A DNA stretch of 64,000 nt from Thiopseudomonas denitrificans (GCF_002866065.1 NZ_LNJZ01000002.1:62001-126000); one strand, 5' to 3'; shown: positions 49,959 through 59,177, counted from the first letter of the stretch. Made by a program: numbers and translations. Notes: generated by a model from the letters alone, not told the origin.

Positions 49959-50429
49959 GTGCAGCCGAGCCGGGGTTTTGTGTGCGAATGAATTCGCACC
50001 TACGGTGGTGGTGCCGGGCGGGCTGTTGTAGGTACGAATTCATTCGTACATGGGTGCAGCCGAGCCGGGGTTTTGTGTGCGAAGGAATTCGCACCTACGG
50101 TGGTGGTGCTGGGCGGGCTGTTGTAGGTACGAACTCATTCGTACATGGGTGCAGCCGAGCTGTGTTTTTGTGTGCGAATGAATTTGCACCTACGGTGGTG
50201 GTGCCGGGCGGGCTGTTGTAGGTACGAACTCATTCGTACATGGGTGCAGCCGAGCTGTGTTTTTGTGTGCGAATGAATTTGCACCTACGGTGGTGGTGCC
50301 GGGCGGGCTGTTGTAGGTACGAACTCATTCGTACATGGGTGCAGCCGAGCTGTGTTTTTGTGTGCGAATGAATTTGCACCTACGGTGGTGGTAGCGGGCG
50401 GGCTTTGTAGGTACGAATTTATTCGTACA
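49959..50429. repeat. Tandem array of five 95-bp paired-dyad units
   Basis: Units begin at 49959, 50054, 50149, 50244 and 50339 (GTGCAGCCGAG). Each holds GTGCGAATGAATTCGCAC and GTACGAATTCATTCGTAC (or one-base variants) about 30 bases apart. Successive units differ by a few substitutions and the last is slightly shorter. The array fills the gap between the divergent ends of the TerC and ABC-F genes; no coding sequence was seen. Confidence 0.95.
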
Positions 50430-50477
50430 TGAAACAGCTCTCCGGGGCGCATGTATGCATGTGCACACATGAAAATA

Positions 50478-52406
50478 TCAGCCCTGTATGGCCAGCTGCA
50501 GCTCAAGGCTTTCCAGCTGCTCCATGCTTTCCAGCCACTGTATTTCCAGCTCCTCACAGTCCTGTTTGAGGCGGGACTGGTCGGCCAGTAACTGTTTCAG
50601 GCGATCCTTGGCATCGGCTTCATACAGGCTGTTGTCACCCAGTTGTTGCTCAATGGCGTCCAGCTCGGCCTGTTTCTTGCCCAGTTGGGTTTCCAGTTTT
50701 TCCGCCTGCTTGCGATGCGGCGCCAGTTGCTGGCGTATCGCGGCTTCGGCCTGGCGCTGGGCCTTGCGGTCGATGCGGATGTCGACACCGGCGCTTGCGT
50801 TATCGGTATCGGCCAGTGAGTTGCGCTGCTGGCGCTGGCGGAATTCCTGCAGCCAGCGGCCATAGTCATCCAGTTCGCCATCAAAGGGCGTCACGGCACC
50901 ATCGGCGACCAGCATGAACTCGTCGACGGTGGTTTTCAGCAGGTGACGGTCGTGGGAGACCAGCAGCATCGCACCTTCATAGTGTTGCAGTGCCTCACCC
51001 AGCGCATGGCGCATTTCCAGGTCCAGGTGGTTGGTCGGTTCGTCGAGCAACAGCAAATTGGGTTTTTGCCAGGCGATCAGTGCCAGCGCCAGCCGGGCTT
51101 TCTCGCCACCGGAAAAGTTCACCACCGGCTCGTCGCAGCGATCGCCACGGAAGTCGAAACCGCCGAGAAAGTCGCGCAGCTTCTGTTCGGTCTGCTCCGG
51201 AGCGATGCGTTGCAGGTGCAGCAGCGGGCTGGCCTTGGCATCCAGACTGTCCAGCTGGTGCTGGGAGAAATAGCCGATGGCGAGGTTCTCGCCACGCACC
51301 ATCTCGCCGCTAAGCAGTGGCAGCTCGGCAGACAGGCTCTTGATCAGGGTGGACTTGCCGGCACCGTTGGGGCCGAGCAGCGCCATGCGCATGCCGGGTA
51401 CCAGCTGCAGGTTGACCTTGTGCAGGATGCATTTGTCGCCATGGCCCAGCTCCGCACCACGCAGGCTGATCAAGGTGGCAGAGGTTTTGTCGGCTTCACG
51501 GAAGCTGAAATGGAATGGTGAGTCGAAGTGGGCCGGAGCCAGCTCTTCCATGCGTTCCAGTGCCTTGACCCGGCTTTGTGCCTGCTTGGCCTTGCTCGCC
51601 TTGGCCTTGAAACGGCGGATGAAGTCCTGCATGTGGGCGCGTTCGGTCTGCTGCTTTTCGTAAGCCTGTTGCTGCTGGATCATGCGTTCGGCGCGGGCAC
51701 GCTCGAAGGCGCTGTAACCGCCGCGATACAGCACCAGTTTCTGGCGCTCGAAATGCACGATCTGCTGCACCACCGCATCCATAAAGTCGCGGTCGTGGGA
51801 GATCAGCAACAACGTGCCGGGATATTGCTGCAGCCAGCCCTCCAGCCAGAGGATGGCGTCCAGGTCCAGGTGGTTGGTCGGTTCGTCCAGCAACAGCAGG
51901 TCGGACGGGCACATCAGTGTGTGAGCCAGGTTGAGGCGCATGCGCCAGCCACCGGAAAAGGATGAAACCGGACGCTGCATTTCGTCTTCGGCAAAACCTA
52001 GCCCGGCCAGCAGCTTGCTGGCGCGGCTTTCGGCGGTCCAGGCATCGGCGGCGTCCAGTTCGGCATTGAGCCGGCCCATGGCGGCACCATCCTGGCGCTG
52101 TTCGGCCTGTGCCATTTGCTGTTGCAGCTCGCGCAGGCGGGTGTCGCCATCCAGTACATAATCCAGCGCCCGGCGCTCCAGCGCGGTGATTTCCTGCTGC
52201 ATGTGGGCAATGCGCCACTGGGCGGGGATCTGGCAGTCGCCGCTGTCGGCTTGCAGCTGGCCCTGCAACAGGGCGAACAGGCTGGATTTGCCCGCACCAT
52301 TGGCTCCTACCAGGCCCACTTTATGGCCCGGATGGATAGTAAGATCAACATGGTCGAGCAGCTGCAAGGGGCCGCGTTGCAGGCTTAGATTGTGCAGGCG
52401 AATCAT
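50478..52406 (-). CDS. yheS: ABC-F ATPase (YheS-like)
   Basis: A 642-residue soluble protein with two ABC domains and no membrane part, as in translational ABC-F factors that act on ribosomes. Domain 1 has GANGAGKSS near 35-43 and LLLLDEPTNHLDLDAILWLE. The interdomain linker is Lys/Gln-rich (AYEKQQTERAHMQDFIRRFK, KASKAKQAQSRVKALER). Domain 2 has GPNGAGKST and LLLLDEPTNHLDLEMRHAL. The C-terminus is an 80-residue coiled coil (QLAPHRKQAEKLETQLGKKQ). Subfamily assignment to YheS rests on overall length and linker. Confidence 0.92.
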   Translation of the reverse strand: MIRLHNLSLQRGPLQLLDHVDLTIHPGHKVGLVGANGAGKSSLFALLQGQLQADSGDCQIPAQWRIAHMQQEITALERRALDYVLDGDTRLRELQQQMAQAEQRQDGAAMGRLNAELDAADAWTAESRASKLLAGLGFAEDEMQRPVSSFSGGWRMRLNLAHTLMCPSDLLLLDEPTNHLDLDAILWLEGWLQQYPGTLLLISHDRDFMDAVVQQIVHFERQKLVLYRGGYSAFERARAERMIQQQQAYEKQQTERAHMQDFIRRFKAKASKAKQAQSRVKALERMEELAPAHFDSPFHFSFREADKTSATLISLRGAELGHGDKCILHKVNLQLVPGMRMALLGPNGAGKSTLIKSLSAELPLLSGEMVRGENLAIGYFSQHQLDSLDAKASPLLHLQRIAPEQTEQKLRDFLGGFDFRGDRCDEPVVNFSGGEKARLALALIAWQKPNLLLLDEPTNHLDLEMRHALGEALQHYEGAMLLVSHDRHLLKTTVDEFMLVADGAVTPFDGELDDYGRWLQEFRQRQQRNSLADTDNASAGVDIRIDRKAQRQAEAAIRQQLAPHRKQAEKLETQLGKKQAELDAIEQQLGDNSLYEADAKDRLKQLLADQSRLKQDCEELEIQWLESMEQLESLELQLAIQG

Positions 52407-52503
52407 GGGCGGGAGGTCAGTCCGGGAAAGGAAAACAGGATGCGCATGGTATCTGTATTACCTGTCTGCTGCCAGTGCCGGGCGAGCACTGCTCCGATGC
52501 TGG

Positions 52504-52668
52504 CTAGTGGCCTGTACGGCTAATTCCATTAGTCAATTTCGGCGTCTGAGGCTCCGATGCTGCGTTGCTGCTCCTCGCCATAGCCCCGCTATGACTCGTC
52601 ACAGCGCCTTGCCTCGAATCCCCAGCCATCCGAACTTGAGTTAACGAACTAGCCGTTCAGGCCACTAG
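52504..52668. mobile_element. MITE-like element with about 23-bp imperfect terminal inverted repeats
   Basis: The left end CTAGTGGCCTGTACGGCTAA and the right end (reverse complement CTAGTGGCCTGAACGGCTAG) match at 18 of the first 20 positions. Both begin with CTAG, which could be a target duplication or part of the repeat. The 165-base interior has no coding capacity; a small CATAGC/GCTATG hairpin lies in the middle. It lies in the otherwise featureless gap between yheS and mliC. Confidence 0.65.
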
Positions 52669-52705
52669 AGGCTGTCAGCCTTGCCTGCGGACGTTGGGCC
52701 TGCGG

Positions 52706-53023
52706 TCAACGTTGCTGCTTGCAATGCTCCAGAACATCGCTGTCACCGCTGGCGTTGCGTTGCAGCAGGGTACCTTCTGTGCCCTTGGTCCACCATTCCA
52801 GCAGGTCGCCAACATAGCGGGTACCACTGGCGGATACATCAACCCGCATGCTGTGTTCGCGTCCGAGGTAGGTGACGCGGGCAGAGTCAGTGTCGGGGTA
52901 AGTTGCGGTCACGCGCACCCCGCTGTCGCAGCTGTAGCGGTAGGTGTCGGGCGTGGCTGCAGCATTGTGGCAGCCAGCCAGCAATCCGCTGCCGGCAAGG
53001 ATGAAGAAGGCAAGTACTCGCAT
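52706..53023 (-). CDS. mliC: MliC-family membrane-bound lysozyme inhibitor
   Basis: A 105-residue lipoprotein with lipobox LLAGC (Cys 18). The mature part is a single MliC domain: YRYSCDSGVRVTATYPDTDS, the conserved SASGTRYVGD and WWTKGTEGTLLQR, and a C-terminal Cys likely disulfide-bonded to the first. MliC inserts the SASG loop into the active site of c-type lysozymes in the periplasm. GGGAG precedes the ATG. The gap to galE (53024-53318) shows nothing I can assign beyond the expected divergent promoters. Confidence 0.88.
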   Translation of the reverse strand: MRVLAFFILAGSGLLAGCHNAAATPDTYRYSCDSGVRVTATYPDTDSARVTYLGREHSMRVDVSASGTRYVGDLLEWWTKGTEGTLLQRNASGDSDVLEHCKQQR

Positions 53024-53318
53024 GAGTCGTGCTCCCGAGAGTGGATACAGGTGATTTGAGCCGGTGATGATCGTTGGGTTCCGTCAAAAATGTGAAAATT
53101 ATCACAAAAACAGAGCTTGGCGGTTTGTGTTTCCTGGCGTGGCGTTGATCACTGTCACGACAGCGGCAAGAAACAATAGTGGTGGCGAACGGCGGCTTTA
53201 CCCTACAATTGTGGCCAATATGGGCCAGGTGGTGTGCGGTGACATGCCGGGTATGAAAATGCTGCTGTTGGCCTGGTTGCAGCGTTTTGGCCGATTCTTG
53301 CTTATCGGGAGACATTAA

Positions 53319-54335
53319 ATGTCGGGAAAATACATTCTGGTCACCGGCGGTGCCGGTTACATTGGCTCGCATACCTGTGTCGAACTGCTGGAAGCCGGTT
53401 ACCGGGTTCTGGTGCTGGACAACCTGTCCAATTCGTCGCCGGAATCCATGCGTCGCGTACAGCAGATTACCGGCAAGACGCTTGAGTTTGTCGAAGGCGA
53501 CATTCGCTTGCTGGCGGATCTGGAAGCGGTGTTCGAGCGCTTCCCGGTCGAGGCAGTGGTACACTTTGCCGGACTCAAGGCGGTGGGTGAGTCGGTGGCC
53601 CAGCCGCTGCGCTACTATCAGAACAACGTCACAGGCACCCTCAACCTGTTACAGGTGATGGATGCCCACAACTGCCGCCGGCTGGTGTTCAGCTCGTCGG
53701 CCACTGTGTACGGCGATCCGGCATCAGTACCGATCCGTGAGGATTTTCCGCTGTCGGCCACCAACCCCTATGGCCGTTCCAAGCTGATCATTGAGGACAT
53801 GCTGCGTGACCTGTGCCGCGCTGACGAGCGCTGGTCGGTGGCGCTGCTGCGCTACTTCAACCCGGTCGGAGCCCATGTGTCCGGGCTGATCGGCGAAGAC
53901 CCGCGCGATATTCCCAACAACCTGATGCCCTATATCACCCAGGTCGCGGTCGGCAAGCGCGAGCGCCTGCAGGTATTCGGTGGCGACTACCCGACACCCG
54001 ATGGTACGGGCGTACGTGATTACATCCATGTGGTCGATCTGGCCAAAGGGCACATCAAGGCACTGGCTGCGCTCGACCGACCGCGTCTGCTGACGGTCAA
54101 CCTGGGTACCGGTCGCGGCTATTCGGTGCTGGAAATGGTTGCCGCGCTGGAACAGGCATCCGGCTGTGCTGTGCCCTACGAGATTGTGGCCCGTCGCCCC
54201 GGTGATGTCGCCCAGTGCTATGCCGACCCTGCGCTGGCGCTGGAATTGCTCGGTTGGCAGGCCGAGCTGGATCTGACCCGCATGTGCGAGGACAGCTGGC
54301 GCTGGCAAAGCAACAACCCGCAGGGCTATATGTAG
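53319..54335 (+). CDS. galE: UDP-glucose 4-epimerase
   Basis: Interconverts UDP-glucose and UDP-galactose for surface polysaccharides. The 338 residues equal the E. coli length. The NAD-binding motif is [20 protein letters not shown] (6-25). The catalytic Ser region is [10 protein letters not shown], with YGRSK giving the Tyr and Lys of the SDR catalytic site. [18 protein letters not shown] is the GalE-specific segment. The last codons (NPQGYM) end at a TAG that is part of the first repeat unit of the array starting at 54331, so the stop is repeat-derived. Confidence 0.96.
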   Translation: MSGKYILVTGGAGYIGSHTCVELLEAGYRVLVLDNLSNSSPESMRRVQQITGKTLEFVEGDIRLLADLEAVFERFPVEAVVHFAGLKAVGESVAQPLRYYQNNVTGTLNLLQVMDAHNCRRLVFSSSATVYGDPASVPIREDFPLSATNPYGRSKLIIEDMLRDLCRADERWSVALLRYFNPVGAHVSGLIGEDPRDIPNNLMPYITQVAVGKRERLQVFGGDYPTPDGTGVRDYIHVVDLAKGHIKALAALDRPRLLTVNLGTGRGYSVLEMVAALEQASGCAVPYEIVARRPGDVAQCYADPALALELLGWQAELDLTRMCEDSWRWQSNNPQGYM

Positions 54336-54544
54336 GTGTGAATTCATTCGCACAAATACCGGCCGTATGCCTGGCCATACCGGGCAATGTTCGAATGAAT
54401 TCGAACCTACAAAACCGGGCTGTTGTGTAGGTGCGAATTTATTCGCACAAATGCGGCCATGTTGCCCGGCGATGCCGGGCGCTGTTCGAATGAATTCGAA
54501 CCTACAAAACCGGGCTGTTGTGTAGGTGCGAATTTATTCGCACA
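54331..54544. repeat. 95-bp paired-dyad array overlapping the galE stop
   Basis: Units start at 54331, 54426 and 54521 (TGTAGG), an exact 95-base period. Each full unit has a GTGCGAA/TTCGCAC dyad, a central GCCCGGC dyad and a GTTCGAAT/ATTCGAAC dyad. The third unit is cut after its first dyad, before darP. The array is the reverse complement of the array at 57403-57924. Confidence 0.95.
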
Positions 54545-54574
54545 AATGCAGCCATGTTGCCCGGCAGGCGGGTT

Positions 54575-55087
54575 TTACAGGTTCTGTTCGGCCATTTCGC
54601 GCAGGTACTTGAACAGCTTGCGTGCTGCCAGCGGCGGCTTTTCGCGGGCGCGTTCGTGCTGGGCCTGACGGATCAGGCCGCGCAGGTGCTGGCTGTCAAT
54701 GTCGGGATATTCCAGCATCAGCTCTTGCAGGGCATCGTCGCCCTCGTCCAGCAGGCGTTCACGCCAGCGCTCCAGCTGGTGAAAGCGGTTGTTGTATTCA
54801 CGGCTGGCGCTGTCAAAATTGTCCAGCACGCTTTGGATGGCCTCGACGTCGTGGCCGCGCAGCAGCTTGCCCAGATACTGGTTATGGCGCTTGCGGGCAA
54901 TGTGCTTGGTATGACGGGGGCTTTCTTCCAGCGCCTTGAGCAGGGCGTCATTGAGGGGCAGGCGGTTGAGAATGTCGGGTTTCAGTCCGGCCAGCCGTGC
55001 GCCCAGATCCTGCAAGGCAAGAAATTCGCGCTTGACCTGGGTTTTGCTTTTTTCTTCGATGAAATCGTCTTCAAGATGTTCGGACAT
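54575..55087 (-). CDS. darP: Ribosome biogenesis factor DarP (YjgA, DUF615)
   Basis: A 170-residue, all-helical, highly charged protein that binds maturing 50S subunits near the peptidyl-transferase centre. DUF615 features are [20 protein letters not shown] (14-33), [14 protein letters not shown] and [25 protein letters not shown] precedes the ATG. It is divergent from pmbA, the usual pairing in gammaproteobacteria. Confidence 0.95.
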   Translation of the reverse strand: MSEHLEDDFIEEKSKTQVKREFLALQDLGARLAGLKPDILNRLPLNDALLKALEESPRHTKHIARKRHNQYLGKLLRGHDVEAIQSVLDNFDSASREYNNRFHQLERWRERLLDEGDDALQELMLEYPDIDSQHLRGLIRQAQHERAREKPPLAARKLFKYLREMAEQNL

Positions 55088-55271
55088 GGTGCTTCCTGTG
55101 ATTGAACAGCAACCGGGTGCATGGCCCGCGCCATGGCTCTGGGCGTCGTGCCATGCATGACAGTACCGGAAAAACGGTGGAACGCAGCATGCAGCCGATA
55201 CGACTGTCGCGCCATGGTCCGGTATTTCTGGTAGTCTTTCCCGTTATTTTCTTTGCGGTGGAGTATACAGC

Positions 55272-56618
55272 ATGAACGGCATTGAGCAGTCCGGCCCGGA
55301 TGCAATTCCCGGCTTGCAGGCACAGGTTGAGCAAATTCTGGCCGAAGCCCGGCGTCAGGGTGCCAGTGCCTGCGAGGTGGCGGTCAGCGTGCAGGACGGC
55401 CTCACCGCCAGTGTGCGCCAGCGCGAAGTGGAGTCGATCGAGTTTATCCGCGACCAGGGCTTTTCCATTACGGTGTACAGCGGGCAGCGCAAAGGCTCGG
55501 CCAGCACCACGGTGATGGGCGATGCCGCCGTGCGTGAAACCGTGGCCGCGGCGCTGGCGATTGCCCGGCACACCTCGGAAGACGATTGCGCCGGCCTGGC
55601 CGATGCCTCGCTGATGGCCACAGAGCTGCCCGAGCTGGACTTGTGGCACCCCTGGGACGTATCACCGGAACAGGCCATCGAGCTGGCGCTGGAATGTGAA
55701 GCCGCCGCTTTCGCCGCCGACCAGCGCATCACCAATGCTGACGGTACCAGCGTGGACACCAGTCGGGGCTGCACGGTATATGGCAACAGCCACGGCTTTA
55801 TTGGCGGCTATGCCGGCACCTCGCACAGCATCAGCTGCGTGATGATCGCCGGTGAGGGCGAGCAGATGCAGCGCGATTACTGGTATGACCACGCCCGCCG
55901 TGCCGACCTGCTGGCCAGCGCACAAAGCATTGGCCAGCACGCGGCGCTGCGTACGGTCAGCCGGCTTGGTGCCCGTCCGGTACCGACCTGCAACGTGCCG
56001 GTGCTGTTTGCCGCTGAAGTGGCTGGCGGCCTGCTTGGGCATCTACTGGGCGCGATTTCCGGTGGCAACCTGTACCGCAAATCAAGCTTCCTGCTGGATG
56101 CACTGGGCGAGCAACTGTTTCCTGACTGGTTCACCCTGGACGAGCGGCCCCTGTTGCCGGGCGGGCTGGCCAGCAGCGCATTCGACGGTGATGGCCTGGC
56201 CACCCGCAACCAGCCGTTCGTCAAGGACGGCCAGCTGGTCAGCTACCTGCTTAGCACCTATTCCGGCCGCAAGCTGGGCCTGCCCAGCACCGCCAACGCC
56301 GGCGGCGCACGCAATGTCTTTGTCAGCCATGGCCAGCAGGATCAGGCGGCACTGCTCAAGCAGATGGGTACTGGCCTGCTGGTCACCGAACTGATGGGGC
56401 AGGGTCTGAACATGGTCACTGGCGATTACTCCCGTGGTGCTGGCGGTTACTGGGTGGAAAACGGCGAGATCCGGTTTCCGGTGCAAGAAGTGACCATCGC
56501 CGGCAACCTGCGGGACATGTACCGCAATCTGGTCGCCATCGGCTCCGATCTGGACACGCGCGGCAGCATCCGTACCGGCTCGGTCCTGCTGGAACAGATG
56601 AAAGTGGCCGGCAGCTGA
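55272..56618 (+). CDS. pmbA: Metalloprotease PmbA/TldE
   Basis: Non-metal-binding subunit of the TldD-TldE heterodimeric protease, which processes microcin-type and antitoxin peptides. The 448 residues match the family length. Recognisable segments are AVSVQDGLTASVRQREVESI, GFSITVYSGQRKGSASTTVM, GISG-like AEVAGGLLGHLLGAISGGNL and the C-terminal GDYSRGAGGYWVENGEI. The typical TldD HExxxH is absent, as expected for TldE. GTGGAG precedes the ATG; cmoM follows 16 bases later. Confidence 0.95.
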   Translation: MNGIEQSGPDAIPGLQAQVEQILAEARRQGASACEVAVSVQDGLTASVRQREVESIEFIRDQGFSITVYSGQRKGSASTTVMGDAAVRETVAAALAIARHTSEDDCAGLADASLMATELPELDLWHPWDVSPEQAIELALECEAAAFAADQRITNADGTSVDTSRGCTVYGNSHGFIGGYAGTSHSISCVMIAGEGEQMQRDYWYDHARRADLLASAQSIGQHAALRTVSRLGARPVPTCNVPVLFAAEVAGGLLGHLLGAISGGNLYRKSSFLLDALGEQLFPDWFTLDERPLLPGGLASSAFDGDGLATRNQPFVKDGQLVSYLLSTYSGRKLGLPSTANAGGARNVFVSHGQQDQAALLKQMGTGLLVTELMGQGLNMVTGDYSRGAGGYWVENGEIRFPVQEVTIAGNLRDMYRNLVAIGSDLDTRGSIRTGSVLLEQMKVAGS

Positions 56619-56634
56619 CCGGGCAACAAACTCC

Positions 56635-57390
56635 ATGCAAGACCAGCATTTTGACGACCTGGCGGTGCGCTTTGCCCGCAAGATCTACGGCAACAACAAG
56701 GGAGCCATCCGCCTGGCCGTGTTGCAGGCGGATTTACAGGAAGTGCTGCCGCAGCGGCCGCTCAGGGTGCTCGATATTGGTGCCGGGCTGGGCCACATGG
56801 CGTTATGGCTGGCCCGGCAAGGGCATCAGGTAACCCTCGCCGAGCCCAGTGCGCCGATGCTGGCAGCGGCACGTAGCAGCTTTGCCGAAGCAGGCATCAA
56901 AGCGCAATTCATCCAGTGTGACTGGCAGCAGCTGGTGGCGAGCAAGCCGGAGCCCTACGACCTGGTCCTGTGCCATGCGGTACTGGAATGGCTGGCCGAA
57001 CCGGCGGCCTTGCTGGCGGCGCTGAAGCCGGTTCTCAAGGCCGATGGCTGGCTGTCACTGGCGTTCTACAACAAGGATGCGCTGGTGCTGCACAACCTGA
57101 TCAAGGGCAACCTGCGCAAGCTGGCCAAAGAGCATTTTGCCGGTGACCAGGGCGGCTTGACGCCGCAACAGCCGCTTGACCCGCGCGAGCTGGAACAGCT
57201 GCTGGTCGGGCATGGCTGGCAGGTTGACCAGCGCAGTGGCATCCGGGTGTTTCATGACTACATGCAGCCAAGGTTTCGCGACAAGATCGCCGACAACGAG
57301 CTGGTGGCAACCGAGTTGCTTTACCGGAAACACCCGACGCTGGGGCCGCTGGGCCGTTATCTGCACTGGCTGTGCCGTCACTCCGCCTGA
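56635..57390 (+). CDS. cmoM: tRNA 5-carboxymethoxyuridine methyltransferase CmoM
   Basis: Methylates cmo5U34 to mcmo5U34 in tRNAs decoding NYN-type codons. The 251-residue class I methyltransferase begins MQDQHFDDLAVRFARKIYG, the CmoM signature start, followed by the SAM motif LDIGAGLGHMALWLARQGH. LCHAVLEWLAEP, LSLAFYNKDALVLHNLIKGN and GIRVFHDYM are shared with E. coli CmoM. It closes the pmbA-cmoM unit and is followed by a repeat array. Confidence 0.93.
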   Translation: MQDQHFDDLAVRFARKIYGNNKGAIRLAVLQADLQEVLPQRPLRVLDIGAGLGHMALWLARQGHQVTLAEPSAPMLAAARSSFAEAGIKAQFIQCDWQQLVASKPEPYDLVLCHAVLEWLAEPAALLAALKPVLKADGWLSLAFYNKDALVLHNLIKGNLRKLAKEHFAGDQGGLTPQQPLDPRELEQLLVGHGWQVDQRSGIRVFHDYMQPRFRDKIADNELVATELLYRKHPTLGPLGRYLHWLCRHSA

Positions 57391-57402
57391 GCAGGTTAAA
57401 CC

Positions 57403-57924
57403 TGTAGGTTCGAATTTATTCGAACAATTCCGGCTCAGCCGGGTTATAGGGCCATGTGCGAATGAATTCGCACCTGCACAACAGCCCGGTTTTGTAGGTT
57501 CGAATTCGTTCGAACAGCGCCCGGCATCGCCGGGCAACATGGCCGCATTTGTGCGAATAAATTCGCACCTACACAACGGCCCGGTTTTGTAGGTTCGAAT
57601 TCGTTCGAACAGCGCCCGGCATCGCCGGGCAACATGGCCGCATTTGTGCGAATAAATTCGCACCTACACAACGGCCCGGTTTTGTAGGTTCGAATTCGTT
57701 CGAACAGCGCCCGGCATCGCCGGGCAACATGGCCGCATTTGTGCGAATAAATTCGCACCTACACAACGGCCCGGTTTTGTAGGTTCGAATTCGTTCGAAC
57801 AGCGCCCGGCATCGCCGGGCAACATGGCCGCATTTGTGCGAATGAATTCGCACCTACAACGACGGGGTTATCCGAATAGGTGGGCGTGCCGGGGGGCGTT
57901 TGTGCGAATAAATTCGCACCTACA
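57403..57924. repeat. 95-bp paired-dyad array (inverted relative to the galE array)
   Basis: Full units start at 57493, 57588, 57683 and 57778 with an exact 95-base period. A diverged 90-base unit comes first (57403), and a solitary half-unit dyad lies at 57901-57924. Units 57493-57778 are almost identical, which suggests recent expansion. The short open frames across it are repeat artefacts. The gap between cmoM and the DUF4124 gene contains nothing else. Confidence 0.95.
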
Positions 57925-57990
57925 GAGTGCGGCTTGGTACATGCTCTGTGCGAAGGGGCTTGCCCACCCTTGTCGGGGGCAAGTCTGCTT

Positions 57991-58638
57991 CTATAATCCC
58001 AGCCGCCACCAGCTCTTCTTTTCTTCCGGCTTGTCAGCCAGCGGGCATTCGGGACGCTTGCCGTAATCATCCTTCTCGCAAGGACGAATCCGGCGACGCT
58101 CGGCCAGGCTGGTCTGCTTGACGTGGATGGTGATCGCGGGGGTTTGCATCAGTGTCTTTCCGTTCTCGTCCAGCAGTTGCACGGCAAGCTGGTGGCTGCC
58201 ACGCTCCACATCGCGGATTTGCCATTGGGCTTGTGTGCTGGCGCTGCCATGGGCGGCTCCATCCAGCCATGCCTGATAATGATGGCCAGGCAGTAGCTGC
58301 GGCGTACTGCTGGCGTGGATATCGATGACGGTTCCGGTATTGCGCAGGGTGTCATCCTGTACCGGACTGACCAGCTGCAGGGCCTGATAGAGCGGTGGTG
58401 GCGGAGCCAACTGCTGCTTCAGCTCCGCCGGTGCCTGCAGTTTGATGATGCGCTGGCCGGCGGGCATGCGGTTGACTGGTGGGATCTCGACTTTTGTGCT
58501 GTCGGCAGTTGCCGGAGGGCGGTCAGTGAACACGCGCTGGCCGCTTTCGTCCACGTAACTGTAGATCTGTGCCAGGGCGGCATGCGGCCCGGCCAGCATT
58601 GTCAGGGTAAGCAGAACGGCCAGGATTGCAGGCTTCAT
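57991..58638 (-). CDS. DUF4124 periplasmic protein (copy 1)
   Basis: A 215-residue exported protein: signal peptide ending in AALA (near 23), then a DUF4124 domain (QIYSYVDESGQRVFTDRPP). A Pro-rich linker and an Ig-like beta domain follow (VIDIHASSTPQLLPGHHYQA, SHQLAVQLLDENGK), and the tail is Lys/Glu-rich. Function is unknown. Such genes lie beside glnA/ntrBC in pseudomonads. Its ATG overlaps the stop of the upstream paralogue by four bases. Confidence 0.85.
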   Translation of the reverse strand: MKPAILAVLLTLTMLAGPHAALAQIYSYVDESGQRVFTDRPPATADSTKVEIPPVNRMPAGQRIIKLQAPAELKQQLAPPPPLYQALQLVSPVQDDTLRNTGTVIDIHASSTPQLLPGHHYQAWLDGAAHGSASTQAQWQIRDVERGSHQLAVQLLDENGKTLMQTPAITIHVKQTSLAERRRIRPCEKDDYGKRPECPLADKPEEKKSWWRLGL

Positions 58639-59177
58639 TGGCGGCGACGTGCGGGCGCGTTGACGTGGGTGCGTTGAATGGTAATCGGGTAGGTGGCGCT
58701 TTGCTGCAACACCCGCTCACCGGACAGAACCTGCACGGCAAGACTGTGCTCGCCACGGTCCAGATTGCTGGCCCGTAGCAGAATGCTGCGCACCGGCTGG
58801 CCGTGGGGCTGGCCGTCCACCAGCAGTTGCAGTCTGTGCTGCAGCATCAGGCGTGGCTGCACCTGTACCTGTACCTGGATATCGCCACTGTTGGCGCGGA
58901 AGGTGCCATCCTCGGGCAGTCCGGTGAGCGCCAGCTGCCGGTAAGGCGGAGCGGCAGGTGCATCATCGGCCGCCTCCTGTTGCCCCGCCGGACGTGCTGC
59001 CGGGGCCGGCATTTGCGTGCGGTTGACTTCCGGCAGGTGTACTTCCTCGGCATCCACATGCAGTGGCGGCTTGTCGGTAAAGACACGGTTGCCGTGCTCG
59101 TCGATGTACTGGTAAACCTCGGCTGCCTGACTGGCACAGGCCAGACTGGCAAGCAGTAATAACCATGGATGACGCAT
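58635..59177 (-). CDS. DUF4124 periplasmic protein (copy 2)
   Basis: A 180-residue paralogue of the next gene: signal peptide to ASQA (near 18), DUF4124 domain (EVYQYIDEHGNRVFTDKPP), a Pro/Ala linker and an Ig-like domain (LLVDGQPHGQPVRSILL, HSLAVQVLSGERVLQQ). GGAGG lies six bases before ATG 59177; a longer in-frame extension to 59375 would cross the glnA promoter region and is unlikely. The two genes form a translationally coupled pair divergent from glnA. Confidence 0.85.
   Translation of the reverse strand: MRHPWLLLLASLACASQAAEVYQYIDEHGNRVFTDKPPLHVDAEEVHLPEVNRTQMPAPAARPAGQQEAADDAPAAPPYRQLALTGLPEDGTFRANSGDIQVQVQVQPRLMLQHRLQLLVDGQPHGQPVRSILLRASNLDRGEHSLAVQVLSGERVLQQSATYPITIQRTHVNAPARRRQ

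Noticed and set aside
49959-50429. CRISPR-like regular array
   Set aside because: The whole 95-bp unit is repeated, including the would-be spacers, the repeats are two different palindromes, and no cas gene is present.
57403-57924. CRISPR-like regular array
   Set aside because: Same reason: no unique spacers, unit-to-unit identity runs across the entire period, and no cas genes are near.
57444-58070. Short frames with repeated MRI.SHK / NEFEPTKPG-type peptides
   Set aside because: They translate the 95-bp repeat units; peptide repetition simply follows the DNA period and there is no start signal.
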